A stretch of DNA of 33,482 nucleotides from a virus. The translations under genes were made by a program, and so were the position numbers. Shown here in pieces: positions 15,161-22,129 of the stretch (position 1 is its first letter; every line of letters starts with the position of its first letter). The stretch spans positions 1 through 33,482 of IMG/VR virus record IMGVR_UViG_3300034111_000131; one strand, written 5' to 3'. The notes beneath the pieces were generated by a model that saw only the letters and a list, made by a program, of their open reading frames with translations, had not been told where the DNA came from and did not search any database.

Positions 15161-16009
15161 TTATAGTCCACAATAACCCGAATCACAATCATTGAAATCA
15201 TCGTCAAATAAGTCCAATTGCAATTTATGGTTTTTAATCTTTTCGTAAGTTACTCCGCTTTTAAAAGTGCATCCGTTTTTTTGTTCCATGCGCACAAACC
15301 AATCAAACTGCTTCTCGTCTCGTTGGCTCATATGCTTTAAGAATATCTCGGATCGGTGAAAACATCCAACACAATTGTTTTTGTAAGCAAAGCGCACAGG
15401 TTTATCTTGCCAGTAGTTCTCAATAGTGTCTTTAAATATTCCGTCTTCAATTAGCGGAAAGCGTGTCATTCTATACGGCAACTCTTTCCATTTGTTACGT
15501 CCGTTTTTATGTCCTACTTTAAACTTAAAGTTTTCTACTCCGTCAACTGCTCGCTCAATCATTGTTTTGGCACGGCTCATTTCATTGGCTCTAAACCCTA
15601 TTCTCATTTCAACTGGTAACTCCGTATTTTCGTAACACCATTGTGCAATTGGCTTTACTTTCATGTCGGTGGTACAAAAGCGAGTCATTTGATTAGGTAA
15701 GTAATTTGTGCCATTAGCCATCTTGTAAGATGCTATTACCTCATCAAACGTTCTATCGCTTAACCAAATAATCTGCTGCCCAATGTACTGCTCAAGGTCT
15801 AGCATTGTGTAAATTATTGTATCTTCCTCAAGCGTACCGATAAACTCCTTGCCTATTCTATCGCTTACAATTTGACGAACCTTCGCATCAGGAAATAAAA
15901 CATTGATGTCGTCAGTTCGAACCAATGAAAATACGTTAAAGTCAGCAGGGTAGTTAGCTGCTATGTAGCTCGATGTTTTACCACCGCTTAATGAATTAAT
16001 TGTTTGCAT
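15161..16009 (-). CDS. PP-loop (PAPS reductase-like) ATP pyrophosphatase
   Basis: 282 residues opening with MQTINSLSGGKTSS, an SGGKTS PP-loop (8-14) as in the PAPS reductase/adenine-nucleotide alpha-hydrolase superfamily. Cysteines occur at RFCTTD, NNCVGCFHR and the terminal SGYCGL, which could hold an iron-sulfur cluster or zinc. Phage members of this family are common but rarely characterised; roles proposed for relatives include tRNA or DNA thiolation and sulfur-type base modification. Its placement near a C5 methyltransferase suggests a nucleic-acid modification task (inference). Base use differs from neighbours, as for the methyltransferase. Confidence 0.85.
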   Translation of the reverse strand: MQTINSLSGGKTSSYIAANYPADFNVFSLVRTDDINVLFPDAKVRQIVSDRIGKEFIGTLEEDTIIYTMLDLEQYIGQQIIWLSDRTFDEVIASYKMANGTNYLPNQMTRFCTTDMKVKPIAQWCYENTELPVEMRIGFRANEMSRAKTMIERAVDGVENFKFKVGHKNGRNKWKELPYRMTRFPLIEDGIFKDTIENYWQDKPVRFAYKNNCVGCFHRSEIFLKHMSQRDEKQFDWFVRMEQKNGCTFKSGVTYEKIKNHKLQLDLFDDDFNDCDSGYCGL

Positions 16010-16010
16010 T

Positions 16011-16940
16011 TTAAAAAGTGTTTAAGTTGCGTAATTTTTGGCTTGTTGACATAATGCCGTCGGTTATTGTTTTTTGTATGTCTTTAGGTCGGTGTTTTCG
16101 TAAGGGGTCTATTCCGTTAATTGTAAAGCCCAACCCGCTATTAAAGTCGCAAACTACTGGGTAGTCAATTTCGGTATGTTTGCCGCCAGTTTCGGTGTCC
16201 TTAACTTTTTCGACGTTAACCCACGTTTTAAATTTATACTCAGGATGTTTAATTAAGCGGTGTATTACTAACATGTCATCGCATCGGTTTAAGAAAGCCT
16301 TGCCGCCCTCAACGTGATCTTTTAAAGGTGCTTTTAAATGCCCTTTTAGTTCGCCATCGGTGTATAGGTTACCGCTTCGACCGCTTTCAGTATTCGGGTG
16401 CGTGTTTATGTAGATAGTCATTCCTGTTTTATTGACAAATTGACGGGCAGTATTCATAAATTCGTAATTCCCAGCAAACGACATTTCGCGGTCTAGGCCC
16501 GTGAATGGATCAATAAGCCCCACTTTGCACCCACTTTGTGCAAATAGCGCCAATATTTCTTCTGGTTTGTACAAATTAGAGTTGTCTACGAACGAAAAGT
16601 ATTGTTCTAAGTACGCAACGTCGCCCGAAATTTGTGAATGCGTTAATTTACTAAAGTGTTTACCCCGATACATTTGCACCATGTCGCGCAAAATTTGCCC
16701 CTTTTGATTTTCACCCGACCAAATGCAGAACGTTAAGTCATGCTTTAAAGCTAGGGTAAGGAAATACCAATTTATCCAGTACGTTTTCCCTACGTTGTCA
16801 TGGCCTAGAATTATGTTTAGTTGCTTAGGTTTAAATTTTAAGTGTTCGTCTAGGTAGCAGTCAAGCCCAAGACCTTGTTTTATTTTGCCGTCCCTTACGT
16901 CTAGTAAGTATTGTAGTGCGTCGCCTTGTTTGAGTAGCAT
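16011..16940 (-). CDS. RecA-fold replicative helicase (DnaB/RepA-like)
   Basis: 309 residues. Walker A is GHDNVGKT (46-53), Walker B is VGLIDP (140-145) and a sensor segment YINTHPN follows (177-183), as in DnaB/RepA/Twinkle-type hexameric ATPases. It lacks an N-terminal primase or DnaB N-domain, so it is a bare RecA-like motor. It lies 1 bp from the initiator-like gene and 1 bp from the PP-loop gene. Together with the initiator and DnaA-like proteins upstream it should open and unwind phage DNA. A RecA-type recombinase is the less likely alternative. Confidence 0.85.
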   Translation of the reverse strand: MLLKQGDALQYLLDVRDGKIKQGLGLDCYLDEHLKFKPKQLNIILGHDNVGKTYWINWYFLTLALKHDLTFCIWSGENQKGQILRDMVQMYRGKHFSKLTHSQISGDVAYLEQYFSFVDNSNLYKPEEILALFAQSGCKVGLIDPFTGLDREMSFAGNYEFMNTARQFVNKTGMTIYINTHPNTESGRSGNLYTDGELKGHLKAPLKDHVEGGKAFLNRCDDMLVIHRLIKHPEYKFKTWVNVEKVKDTETGGKHTEIDYPVVCDFNSGLGFTINGIDPLRKHRPKDIQKTITDGIMSTSQKLRNLNTF

Positions 16941-16941
16941 T

Positions 16942-17565
16942 TTAATTGTTTTTTAGGTGTGCTAAGATAGCGTCACTTTCGGTTACTATTGTTCTGTCCG
17001 CGTATTTATCTAAAATGTCTGCCCTACTAAAGAACTCAGGCGTACAATATTGGTAGTTATTGTCTTTATGGTAGGCGTTAGATTGGCAGTTTTTAATAGC
17101 GTTGTGTATGTCGTCTATTGTGTACCCTTCTTTTATACGTGCTTTGTACGACCTTTTAACTTTGTCGTTCATTACTCTAAACTTTCGTTTAAATGTAGCC
17201 TGCAATAATAAAAGTAAAGAATCAAAGTCTATTATATTTATATCATTATCATTAACACTATCATTATCGGCATTTTTGGTAACCGCTGGCATATTTGGTA
17301 TGCGGTCGCATGCGGTGGCATCCCATCGCTTCTTTGCGTTTTCGCTATTACGTTGTCGTATACCTTCGTACTTTTCCAAGTCACGCTTTAACGTTTGTTT
17401 AATTGGTTCGAATACAACCTCAGTAAATTGGTCGCTTTCTGGGTTCTTGTCGTTAACGTACCTCAATACGTGTTTAAACAATTTGCCCGCTTGTTCGTCG
17501 TTTAGCTTTTCAATTGTATGGATTAAGTCCACGTACAATAAAAAACTTTTCTTGTCTTTTGCCAT
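16942..17565 (-). CDS. Replication initiator-like protein (DUF6291 + phage C-terminal DnaD-like domain)
   Basis: About 207 residues. The N-terminal half (KSFLLYVDLIHTIEKLNDEQAG, then HVLRYVND) matches the DUF6291 type found in phage and plasmid replication proteins. The C-terminal half (VMNDKVKRSYKARIKEGYT, then YCTPEFFSRADILDKYA) matches the conserved C-terminal module of phage initiators and helicase loaders. The helicase gene follows at 1 bp. The start at 17565 is preferred over 17583 because its upstream ACAACAA matches other early starts and leaves the structured RNA non-coding. Residue use between the halves (Asn/Asp-rich) is a linker. Confidence 0.8.
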   Translation of the reverse strand: MAKDKKSFLLYVDLIHTIEKLNDEQAGKLFKHVLRYVNDKNPESDQFTEVVFEPIKQTLKRDLEKYEGIRQRNSENAKKRWDATACDRIPNMPAVTKNADNDSVNDNDINIIDFDSLLLLLQATFKRKFRVMNDKVKRSYKARIKEGYTIDDIHNAIKNCQSNAYHKDNNYQYCTPEFFSRADILDKYADRTIVTESDAILAHLKNN

Positions 17566-17583
17566 TTGTTGTTTGTTAAGCAT

Positions 17584-17673
17584 AAAAAAACCCTCATAAA
17601 TCCGTAGGCTCTCACATCTACTTCATTACAAGGGTTAATAATACCTTTAGGTTCTATGGTGTGAGAGCGAACC
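17584..17673 (-). ncRNA. Candidate pseudoknotted small RNA or leader
   Basis: The gap between the DnaA-like and initiator genes folds tightly on the minus strand. P1 pairs GGTTC (17669-17673) with GAACC (17650-17654) around a 14-nt loop. Nine loop bases GCTCTCACA (17660-17668) pair perfectly with TGTGAGAGC (17608-17616), forming a pseudoknot. P3 pairs AACCCT (17631-17636) with AGGGTT (17589-17594), and a run of seven T follows. A TACATTTG box at 17679-17686 would place the transcript start at about 17673, exactly at the 5' side of P1. Pairings are seen; expression and function are inferred. It does not match the pistol ribozyme layout or a riboswitch class I can name. Confidence 0.6.
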
Positions 17674-17678
17674 ATGTA

Positions 17679-17686
17679 CAAATGTA
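17679..17686 (-). promoter_or_regulatory. -7 box TACATTTG upstream of the structured RNA
   Basis: A perfect TAnnTTTG match on the minus strand, just inside the gap after the DnaA-like gene. No TTTG is seen at 19-21 bp upstream. The expected start point coincides with the first bases of the pseudoknotted RNA, which strengthens the call. Confidence 0.5.
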
Positions 17687-17691
17687 ACGTT

Positions 17692-18123
17692 TTATTCTAC
17701 TAAAAGTTGCTTGTCTTGTAAAATTTCTTCGTAAAAACCCATTTTTATCCGTCTTTGTACACGTTTAAACGAGGCTAGGTTGTGGGCCTTAAGTATGTCC
17801 GTCTTTAGATCGTAGTCTTTTTGCGTCTTAAACACTTTCGATATGTCTGGTAACTCTGCGCCGTCTAAGTAGGCTTGAAGCGCGCACGTCTCGGCTAAGT
17901 AGTCAACGTCGCGGTAACTCGTTAAGTCTTTGTGAACGCGTAACCCGTGTAATATTGTAGCGTGGTTCTTGTTGAAAACACGGCCTATTTCCGAAAGGCT
18001 AAGCCCACAGGTACGTAATTCATTGTAAAGGTAATAGCGTTTAAAAAGTACGTCTCGTCGTCTAGACTTGTCTAAGAGTCCGTATTTTTCTATTAGTTCG
18101 TGTATTGAGGTAAGGCGGTTCAT
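17692..18123 (-). CDS. DnaA domain IV-like DNA-binding protein (143 aa)
   Basis: The segment from YYLYNELRTCGLSLSEIG to FNKNHATILHGLRVH (about residues 30-64) closely follows the DnaA C-terminal domain, where a helix-turn-helix and the DHTTV-like helix bind DnaA boxes. No AAA+ domain is present (143 residues only), so it is a stand-alone DNA-binding relative. It may mark the phage origin or compete with host DnaA. It lies directly upstream of the structured RNA, initiator and helicase genes. The start overlaps the 48-residue gene by 4 bp. Confidence 0.82.
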   Translation of the reverse strand: MNRLTSIHELIEKYGLLDKSRRRDVLFKRYYLYNELRTCGLSLSEIGRVFNKNHATILHGLRVHKDLTSYRDVDYLAETCALQAYLDGAELPDISKVFKTQKDYDLKTDILKAHNLASFKRVQRRIKMGFYEEILQDKQLLVE

Positions 18124-18266
18124 ATTTGTTCAACTTTAAATTTTCCGTTTTCGTAGCGTCCTGTTGCTAGTAAGTCTTGTTTTTTCCAATACGCTAGGCT
18201 TTGCGAGTTTAAAACCCAGCTTTCGACGGCTTTAGATTCGACGAAATAAGTTAGTTTCCATTTCAT
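18120..18266 (-). CDS. Hypothetical small protein (48 aa)
   Basis: A short frame with MKWKLTYFVESKAVESWVLN at its start, continuing with LAYWKKQDLLATGRYENGKF. The Trp/Tyr-rich beta character resembles small phage proteins of unknown function. ATGA-type 4-bp overlaps at both ends make translation likely. It was identified by reading the gap between neighbouring genes. Confidence 0.6.
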   Translation of the reverse strand: MKWKLTYFVESKAVESWVLNSQSLAYWKKQDLLATGRYENGKFKVEQI

Positions 18267-18481
18267 AAGTCTAATAGTTCTTTGTTAACGTTTAACCAAT
18301 GGTCGTGTCCGTATTTTACAGGGTACGAATGCCAAAGCCATCTTCTAAAATTGTCGACCATAAGTAAAGCAATTTCTTTAGCTACTAATCTATTCTTAAA
18401 CAATCCTTTTTCGTTTTCTTCTTCGGGTATTTGCATAAGAGAAATATTGTACAATTGTTCTGCGTGTTCTTTTGGTGTCAT
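18263..18481 (-). CDS. Hypothetical protein (72 aa)
   Basis: A helical 72-residue protein beginning MTPKEHAEQLYNIS, with KEIALLMVDNFRRWLW in the middle and a YGHDHWLNVNKELLDL end. The first segment (PKEHAEQLYN) and a following NR--AK-IALLMVD resemble a short phage protein type common in Bacteroidota phages, function unknown. It overlaps both neighbours by 4 bp. Confidence 0.7.
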   Translation of the reverse strand: MTPKEHAEQLYNISLMQIPEEENEKGLFKNRLVAKEIALLMVDNFRRWLWHSYPVKYGHDHWLNVNKELLDL

Positions 18482-18606
18482 AGTTGAGCCATTTTAATTT
18501 CACAAATTCGGTGGTAAAGACCAAAGTTAAAGTTATCCCAGTACCTATTGAGTTGGTAGTCTCTAAATGAACCACCAAGTCCCTTCGTCGTTGTATTCTT
18601 GAACAT
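18478..18606 (-). CDS. Possible very small gene (42 aa)
   Basis: A frame from an ATG at 18606 reads MFKNTTTKGLGGSFRDYQLN, then YWDNFNFGLYHRICEIKMAQL. It fills the otherwise empty 81 bp between two genes, and its stop overlaps the next ATG (ATGA), the same coupling used by its neighbours. Its start overlaps the 3' end of the 102-residue gene by 44 bp. The aromatic-rich content is not obviously random, but the evidence is limited to spacing and overlap. Confidence 0.4.
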   Translation of the reverse strand: MFKNTTTKGLGGSFRDYQLNRYWDNFNFGLYHRICEIKMAQL

Positions 18607-18871
18607 AGGCGTCTTCGAAAGTGTTTGCTTCGTAGATTTTTTCGAGGTAGTCATCGCAGTCTCGCGTTTGTTTGATGGTAAGGATTTCATTGTAGTATTT
18701 TTTAGTGATTTTGTAATTAGAATAAGAGTCGTAAATTTCTATTTCGTATTCGGCTAAGATTTCGGCGTTCGTGTCCGTGTCGCCTTCGTCCCAAAGAGTA
18801 ACGAATAAGTACACAAAATTCTTGTCCGTGTCTCGGTAGACCTCAAAGTCTTTTAGTTCTGTAACAATCAT
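18563..18871 (-). CDS. Hypothetical acidic protein (102 aa)
   Basis: A strongly acidic 102-residue protein (VTLWDEGDTDTNAEILAEYE, many Tyr and Asp, ending TWWFI). The start at 18871 is chosen because the extension upstream to 19003 runs entirely through the next gene. TTTAAATAAA precedes this ATG. There is a 1-bp gap to the 81-residue membrane gene. A small acidic early protein could be a DNA mimic or host-takeover factor, but this is speculation from composition alone. Confidence 0.65.
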   Translation of the reverse strand: MIVTELKDFEVYRDTDKNFVYLFVTLWDEGDTDTNAEILAEYEIEIYDSYSNYKITKKYYNEILTIKQTRDCDDYLEKIYEANTFEDAYVQEYNDEGTWWFI

Positions 18872-18872
18872 T

Positions 18873-19118
18873 TTATTTAAATTTAGAGTTGTAAACGTGG
18901 TTCGAATACTTAGCGTAAGACTTAGGTAGTTCGTACTTAGGCTTAAAATAGGTTTGGTAGTCCCGTGTTTTTGCATCTTGGCGGTGCGGTGTAGCCGTCC
19001 CAAGTAAGTAAATAAAGAACATAGTACCTAAGATAAATACTACTCCGCTTCCTAAGATTTGCTTTTCGTCCGTGTTCAAGTCCTTAAACAAAAACGAATA
19101 TTTTTTAATTAACTTCAT
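18873..19118 (-). CDS. Small single-pass membrane protein (81 aa)
   Basis: Begins MKLIKKYSFLFKDLNTDEK, followed by one transmembrane helix (about 24-43, GSGVVFILGTMFFIYLLG) and a basic, Tyr-rich tail. The start at 19118 overlaps the 58-residue gene by 14 bp; an ATG 9 bp upstream is possible but lacks a good context. Positive-inside reasoning is ambiguous. Function unknown; early position suggests a host-envelope or superinfection role (inference). Confidence 0.65.
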   Translation of the reverse strand: MKLIKKYSFLFKDLNTDEKQILGSGVVFILGTMFFIYLLGTATPHRQDAKTRDYQTYFKPKYELPKSYAKYSNHVYNSKFK

Positions 19119-19281
19119 TGTTCTCAATTGTTTGTAATAAGTTTAATACTGAACCCCACGCTCCTAAAGCGTAGCGTGTATGGTTGTGGTCTACGCCGTA
19201 TTGGCTTTTGCATTCTTGCAAGTCTTTGTACAATTCTTGTTCTTGACTGCGGATAAGTTCTAAAATTTGTTCTTTGTTCAT
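19105..19281 (-). CDS. Hypothetical small protein (58 aa)
   Basis: Frame from ATG at 19281: MNKEQILELIRSQEQELYKD, then LQECKSQYGVDHNHTRYALG and a helical end LNLLQTIENNEVN. It is rich in Glu/Gln and helical, with an H/N-H pair in the middle. Its stop overlaps the next gene by 14 bp. A longer frame in another phase over the same bases is a shadow. Similar short early proteins occur in flavophages; no function known. Confidence 0.65.
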   Translation of the reverse strand: MNKEQILELIRSQEQELYKDLQECKSQYGVDHNHTRYALGAWGSVLNLLQTIENNEVN

Positions 19282-19292
19282 AGTGTTTTATT

Positions 19293-19460
19293 TTAGTTAA
19301 TTGAGATAACGTTTTCCGATGCAATACATTTCCCTTGCGGTTTTCCTTCCATTTCTACCATAATACCGCCGTTGAATACCATAAGTAAAGGGCGTGTAAT
19401 GATTGTAAACTTTAGACCTTCTTTAGTCATTTCGTAAAATTTAAAAGTTGCAGTTTTCAT
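19293..19460 (-). CDS. First gene of the early operon, hypothetical (55 aa)
   Basis: Frame from ATG at 19460: MKTATFKFYEMTKEGLKFTI, then RPLLMVFNGGIMVEME and a short tail CIASENVISIN. It looks like a small beta-barrel-like protein; family not recognised. It is the first gene after the canonical promoter at 19497-19527, with a predicted leader of about 30 nt (GCACAACAATAAAACAAAACGCT), rich in A and without Shine-Dalgarno. Confidence 0.65.
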   Translation of the reverse strand: MKTATFKFYEMTKEGLKFTIITRPLLMVFNGGIMVEMEGKPQGKCIASENVISIN

Positions 19461-19496
19461 AGCGTTTTGTTTTATTGTTGTGCCTTATTGACCTTA

Positions 19497-19527
19497 CAAA
19501 GTTATATACAAATATCGAACTACCAAA
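19497..19527 (-). promoter_or_regulatory. Canonical Bacteroidota promoter of the early operon
   Basis: On the minus strand TTTG (19524-19527) is followed by exactly 19 bp and TAACTTTG (19497-19504). Both boxes match the -33/-7 consensus of the Bacteroidota primary sigma factor at an ideal spacing. Transcription would start near 19490, about 30 nt before the ATG at 19460. Being readable by the unmodified host polymerase, it is the natural first promoter of infection. Confidence 0.85.
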
Positions 19528-19682
19528 CTTTTTAACAAATTTTTTTAACATTTTTTTAGATTTCCTTATTTGACGGGACTTGTAGACGCAAAATTTTTTT
19601 CAAGTTTTTTAATTATGTACCCGAAAAGGTGCAATATAATGTGAGTTTAGTCGGAATTTTACCGATTATGCAAGTTATAATT

Positions 19683-19714
19683 AACAAAAAAAGCCAACCC
19701 CGAAAGGCTGGCTT
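19683..19714 (-). terminator. Rho-independent terminator after the lysis block
   Basis: On the minus strand GCCAGCC (19706-19712) pairs with GGTTGGC (19693-19699, one G-U pair) across a 6-nt loop, followed by TTTTTTTG. It lies 30 bp after the metallophosphoesterase stop and separates late lysis transcription from the early promoter. Confidence 0.88.
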
Positions 19715-19744
19715 CAAAACAGAACTATGAAAAAGTTCACTAAT

Positions 19745-20845
19745 TTACTTAAAAAAGTATTCGTTTATTGATTTTGTTAATAGTCCGTAGTTAAAATGTA
19801 TAAAACCAGAACGTCCTAGCTGAAAGTTTGTAGCCACCCAATTAGAAGACGGGCTAAAAGCGGGATAGTTGTAATACTTAAACACGTCCGAACTTGACGC
19901 GTCGAACAAGTATTGGTGTGAGTCGCCCTTTTCGAAAATGATTTCGTAGCCTTTATTAAGTAGGCCCTGACTATTCAAATAACCTACTATTTTGTTTACT
20001 TGGTTTGGATCAATCTTTGGTTTAAATCCGTGTTTTAAATTGTGCGTGTCTTTACCATGAGTAGAAACAAAGCAATAGTTACCGACAAGTTCCCAGTCAA
20101 TGAACGACGTTTGGTTAATTATTTTAACGTTTTTTAGTTGCGTTTCTACGTAGTGTTTAACCGCTTGGTTCACGAAGTACGCAAAGTCGCCGCTATGGTT
20201 GTCGTTACATACGCTTCTAAATACAATCAATTTGTAATGCGGTGCAAGGGCTTCTAAAAGACGAACCTTAAACATAAAAGCCACGTCGAAAGCTTGTTGG
20301 TTTGACATGTTTTGAGGCAACGCATGACCGCCCCTAGTTGTTTGGCCGTTAAACCCGTCTAAAAAGTCGCCTAGATCCGAAATATAGAGTACATTGCTTT
20401 CTTGTTTTTCTAGGGTAAAGTTCACCATTGCGGTAAGACGTTCGAAAAGTATTGTTTCGTTCCATTCGGTTGGGTACATATTACGACCCTTGTCGCTTGC
20501 GTCCATGCCTACGTGTACGTCGGTAAATACTAGCTTGTCAAATTCGCCTTTTAGTTCGCCTTTACGTAGCTTTTCAATAGCCAAAGGCGGTACGTCTTCA
20601 AATAGTTTCTTAAAATCAATCTTATTAACGTCGAACTCGTTACCAAAAGACGGGTTCTTAAAAAAAAGACTGGCCTCTTTGTTCTTGAGCCAGCCATGTT
20701 TTACATCTTTTTCGTCTAGTCCTAAGCTATTTGCTTGGTTTTTAATTGCGCGGTATTGATTAATTAACGCAAGCTCTTCTGGGCAAAGCCTAATTCTAGG
20801 CACGCCCTTACTAACTACAGGCCGACCGCCCTTATTTTTTTTCAT
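19745..20845 (-). CDS. Calcineurin-like metallophosphoesterase (366 aa)
   Basis: The metal-binding series is complete: D109-V-H111 (TDVHVG), GDFLD (159-163), NDNH (214-217), STHGKD with H263, and a late GDSHQY. An N-terminal basic extension ([13 protein letters not shown]) is followed by about 90 residues, partly helical, not part of the catalytic domain and possibly DNA-binding. Such phage enzymes may act on nucleic acids or nucleotides. It is the last gene of the lysis transcript, overlapping the spanin by 4 bp, with a terminator behind it. Substrate cannot be assigned. Confidence 0.85.
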   Translation of the reverse strand: MKKNKGGRPVVSKGVPRIRLCPEELALINQYRAIKNQANSLGLDEKDVKHGWLKNKEASLFFKNPSFGNEFDVNKIDFKKLFEDVPPLAIEKLRKGELKGEFDKLVFTDVHVGMDASDKGRNMYPTEWNETILFERLTAMVNFTLEKQESNVLYISDLGDFLDGFNGQTTRGGHALPQNMSNQQAFDVAFMFKVRLLEALAPHYKLIVFRSVCNDNHSGDFAYFVNQAVKHYVETQLKNVKIINQTSFIDWELVGNYCFVSTHGKDTHNLKHGFKPKIDPNQVNKIVGYLNSQGLLNKGYEIIFEKGDSHQYLFDASSSDVFKYYNYPAFSPSSNWVATNFQLGRSGFIHFNYGLLTKSINEYFFK

Positions 20846-21294
20846 AAGCTAGGCTTAAAGTTTCTAAGTAGCCAATTTGTGGCCATACCAATTACAAATC
20901 CTAAAACTAGTAATAAAATGTTAGGTTTAGTATTTTTGCGCTTTTCAGTTTTCCATTTAACGACCTCTACTTTTTCAATCATTCGCAGGGTATCTCGCTT
21001 TAATTTGTACTCAATACGCTTCTCAAATCGCGTTTGAGGCACGAAAGAACGCTTGTAACGAACTATTGTATCTTTTTGGACTAATACCCTTTCCCACATA
21101 ATAGAGTCCCTTAAAACGTACGGAATTGAGTCTACCGAAGTTATTTGAATTGTATCGGCAACATCGTCGCACTTATAACCTTTTTTAAAGGCTTTACGGA
21201 CGTGGTAATTTACTGAGCAAGATGTCGCAAGTATTGCCAATAAAAGCGACAAAATAACGGAACTAACCGCCAATCTCGAAGTGCATCCAGTCAT
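20842..21294 (-). CDS. Unimolecular spanin (lipoprotein plus C-terminal membrane anchor)
   Basis: 150 residues. An N-terminal signal segment [16 protein letters not shown] carries a lipobox LATSC with C26, and a C-terminal transmembrane helix spans about 125-142 ([19 protein letters not shown]). The region between is charged and periplasmic. A lipid anchor for the outer membrane plus an inner-membrane anchor in one chain is the definition of a u-spanin, which fuses the two membranes in the last step of Gram-negative lysis. The start at 21294 lies 32 bp inside the endolysin gene; this overlap and the lipobox position fix the start. The preceding lysis gene order supports it. Confidence 0.85.
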   Translation of the reverse strand: MTGCTSRLAVSSVILSLLLAILATSCSVNYHVRKAFKKGYKCDDVADTIQITSVDSIPYVLRDSIMWERVLVQKDTIVRYKRSFVPQTRFEKRIEYKLKRDTLRMIEKVEVVKWKTEKRKNTKPNILLLVLGFVIGMATNWLLRNFKPSL

Positions 21295-21727
21295 AGTTCT
21301 TTTCTTTACCGAGTGAAATAAATCCGTGTTTGTAGAAAATGTCAATCATTTGCTTATACTCAGGACGTGCAAAGCGTGCAGTCTTAGAAGTTTCTTTTAG
21401 AGTGTTTCTCGCAGGGTCTAAATCGATTGCAATACCCCACGCGTGCTTACTCCAAGACGAACCGCCTCGCATTTTACGAAAGTTAAAACATCCGCCGTAA
21501 AGGTCTATTCCTAAATCGACAAGGCGATTGTACCCGTAGACCTCTAAAAGTTCGTTAAACACGTTTAAAAACGCATCTGCTACAAGTTTGTGGCAACGCA
21601 TCTTTGTTACCATTGTCTTAGTGTCCCAAGCAATGCGCATAGGGTAGGGTAGTTTAATAGTAGTTAGGTACGTTCCCGTCTCGTTGGGTTGTCCGTATTT
21701 TGCTAAGGCTTGTGCAGTTGTTATCAT
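21263..21727 (-). CDS. Endolysin, M15-family peptidase
   Basis: 154 residues with the zinc site of the VanY/M15 family: S94-K-H95 region [15 protein letters not shown] (H95, D102) and DWMHFE (H149). It should cut the peptide crosslinks of peptidoglycan (L-Ala-D-Glu or D-Ala type). No signal peptide is present, so export depends on the adjacent holin-like proteins. It overlaps the holin gene by 4 bp and the spanin by 32 bp. Confidence 0.9.
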   Translation of the reverse strand: MITTAQALAKYGQPNETGTYLTTIKLPYPMRIAWDTKTMVTKMRCHKLVADAFLNVFNELLEVYGYNRLVDLGIDLYGGCFNFRKMRGGSSWSKHAWGIAIDLDPARNTLKETSKTARFARPEYKQMIDIFYKHGFISLGKEKNYDWMHFEIGG

Positions 21728-21939
21728 TTGTCTATTTTTTTACTCCATACAGTTAAACCTATTGCAGTTGCCGAGTAAGTAAGTAACCCGACAAATACAA
21801 ACTCGTGTACTTTAAACGGCTTGAATAGTGGTATAATAGCATAAAGAACCGCAATCCAAAAAGACGTAAAAGCGGATAGCCTTTTTATAGACCATTTGCC
21901 GTTAGGCTTTAGAGTTTCGTTTATTAGTTCTTTTATCAT
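21724..21939 (-). CDS. Holin-like membrane protein (71 aa)
   Basis: Two transmembrane helices: [18 protein letters not shown] (about 22-39) and [20 protein letters not shown] (45-64), with a basic tail SKKIDK. Size, topology and position directly upstream of the endolysin fit a class II holin. It overlaps the next upstream small membrane gene by 38 bp, and the two could act as holin and antiholin. Confidence 0.8.
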   Translation of the reverse strand: MIKELINETLKPNGKWSIKRLSAFTSFWIAVLYAIIPLFKPFKVHEFVFVGLLTYSATAIGLTVWSKKIDK

Positions 21940-22129
21940 TTGGCAATACGGCTAAAAGTTTTTCAGGTAGGTCTATTCGTGTTTTCGTAGCTTGTCTAAA
22001 ACTCTGCTCTTTGTAGCAGTCGTAAAGTGCAGTCTCAACTTTGTTCAATCGGTTATCCGTGTGCCACAACCATAAGCAAAGAACGCCAGTTACTCCGTAT
22101 TTTTTTACAATGGTAACGAACTCAGTCAT
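21902..22129 (-). CDS. Small membrane protein, possible antiholin or accessory (75 aa)
   Basis: One short hydrophobic segment (VTIVKKYGVTGVLCLWLW, about 5-22) followed by a charged, coiled region NRLNKVETALYDCYKE and a basic tail. This single-pass N-terminal anchor with coiled stalk is often found next to Bacteroidota phage holins. It begins at the stop of the connector gene (TAATG) and overlaps the holin by 38 bp. Confidence 0.65.
   Translation of the reverse strand: MTEFVTIVKKYGVTGVLCLWLWHTDNRLNKVETALYDCYKEQSFRQATKTRIDLPEKLLAVLPNDKRTNKRNSKA

Larger units (their letters stand above)
19461..19744 (-). promoter_or_regulatory. Early control region (AT-rich, non-coding)
   Basis: A 284-bp gap, the longest in the main phage. 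It contains the canonical early promoter (19497-19527), long T runs (19528-19560 and 19590-19610), a small inverted repeat TCGG/CCGA (about 19653-19667) and the terminator of the lysis block (19683-19714). The AT-rich stretch 19528-19640 is a plausible replication-origin or host-factor binding site because replication genes follow, but no iterons or DnaA boxes were recognised. Confidence 0.55.

Noticed and set aside
19124-19324. A 66-residue minus-strand frame beginning MHRKTLSQLTK
   Set aside because: It is a phase shadow of the 58-residue gene at 19105-19281 and of the end of the 55-residue gene; composition is Arg/Thr-rich and shadow-like.
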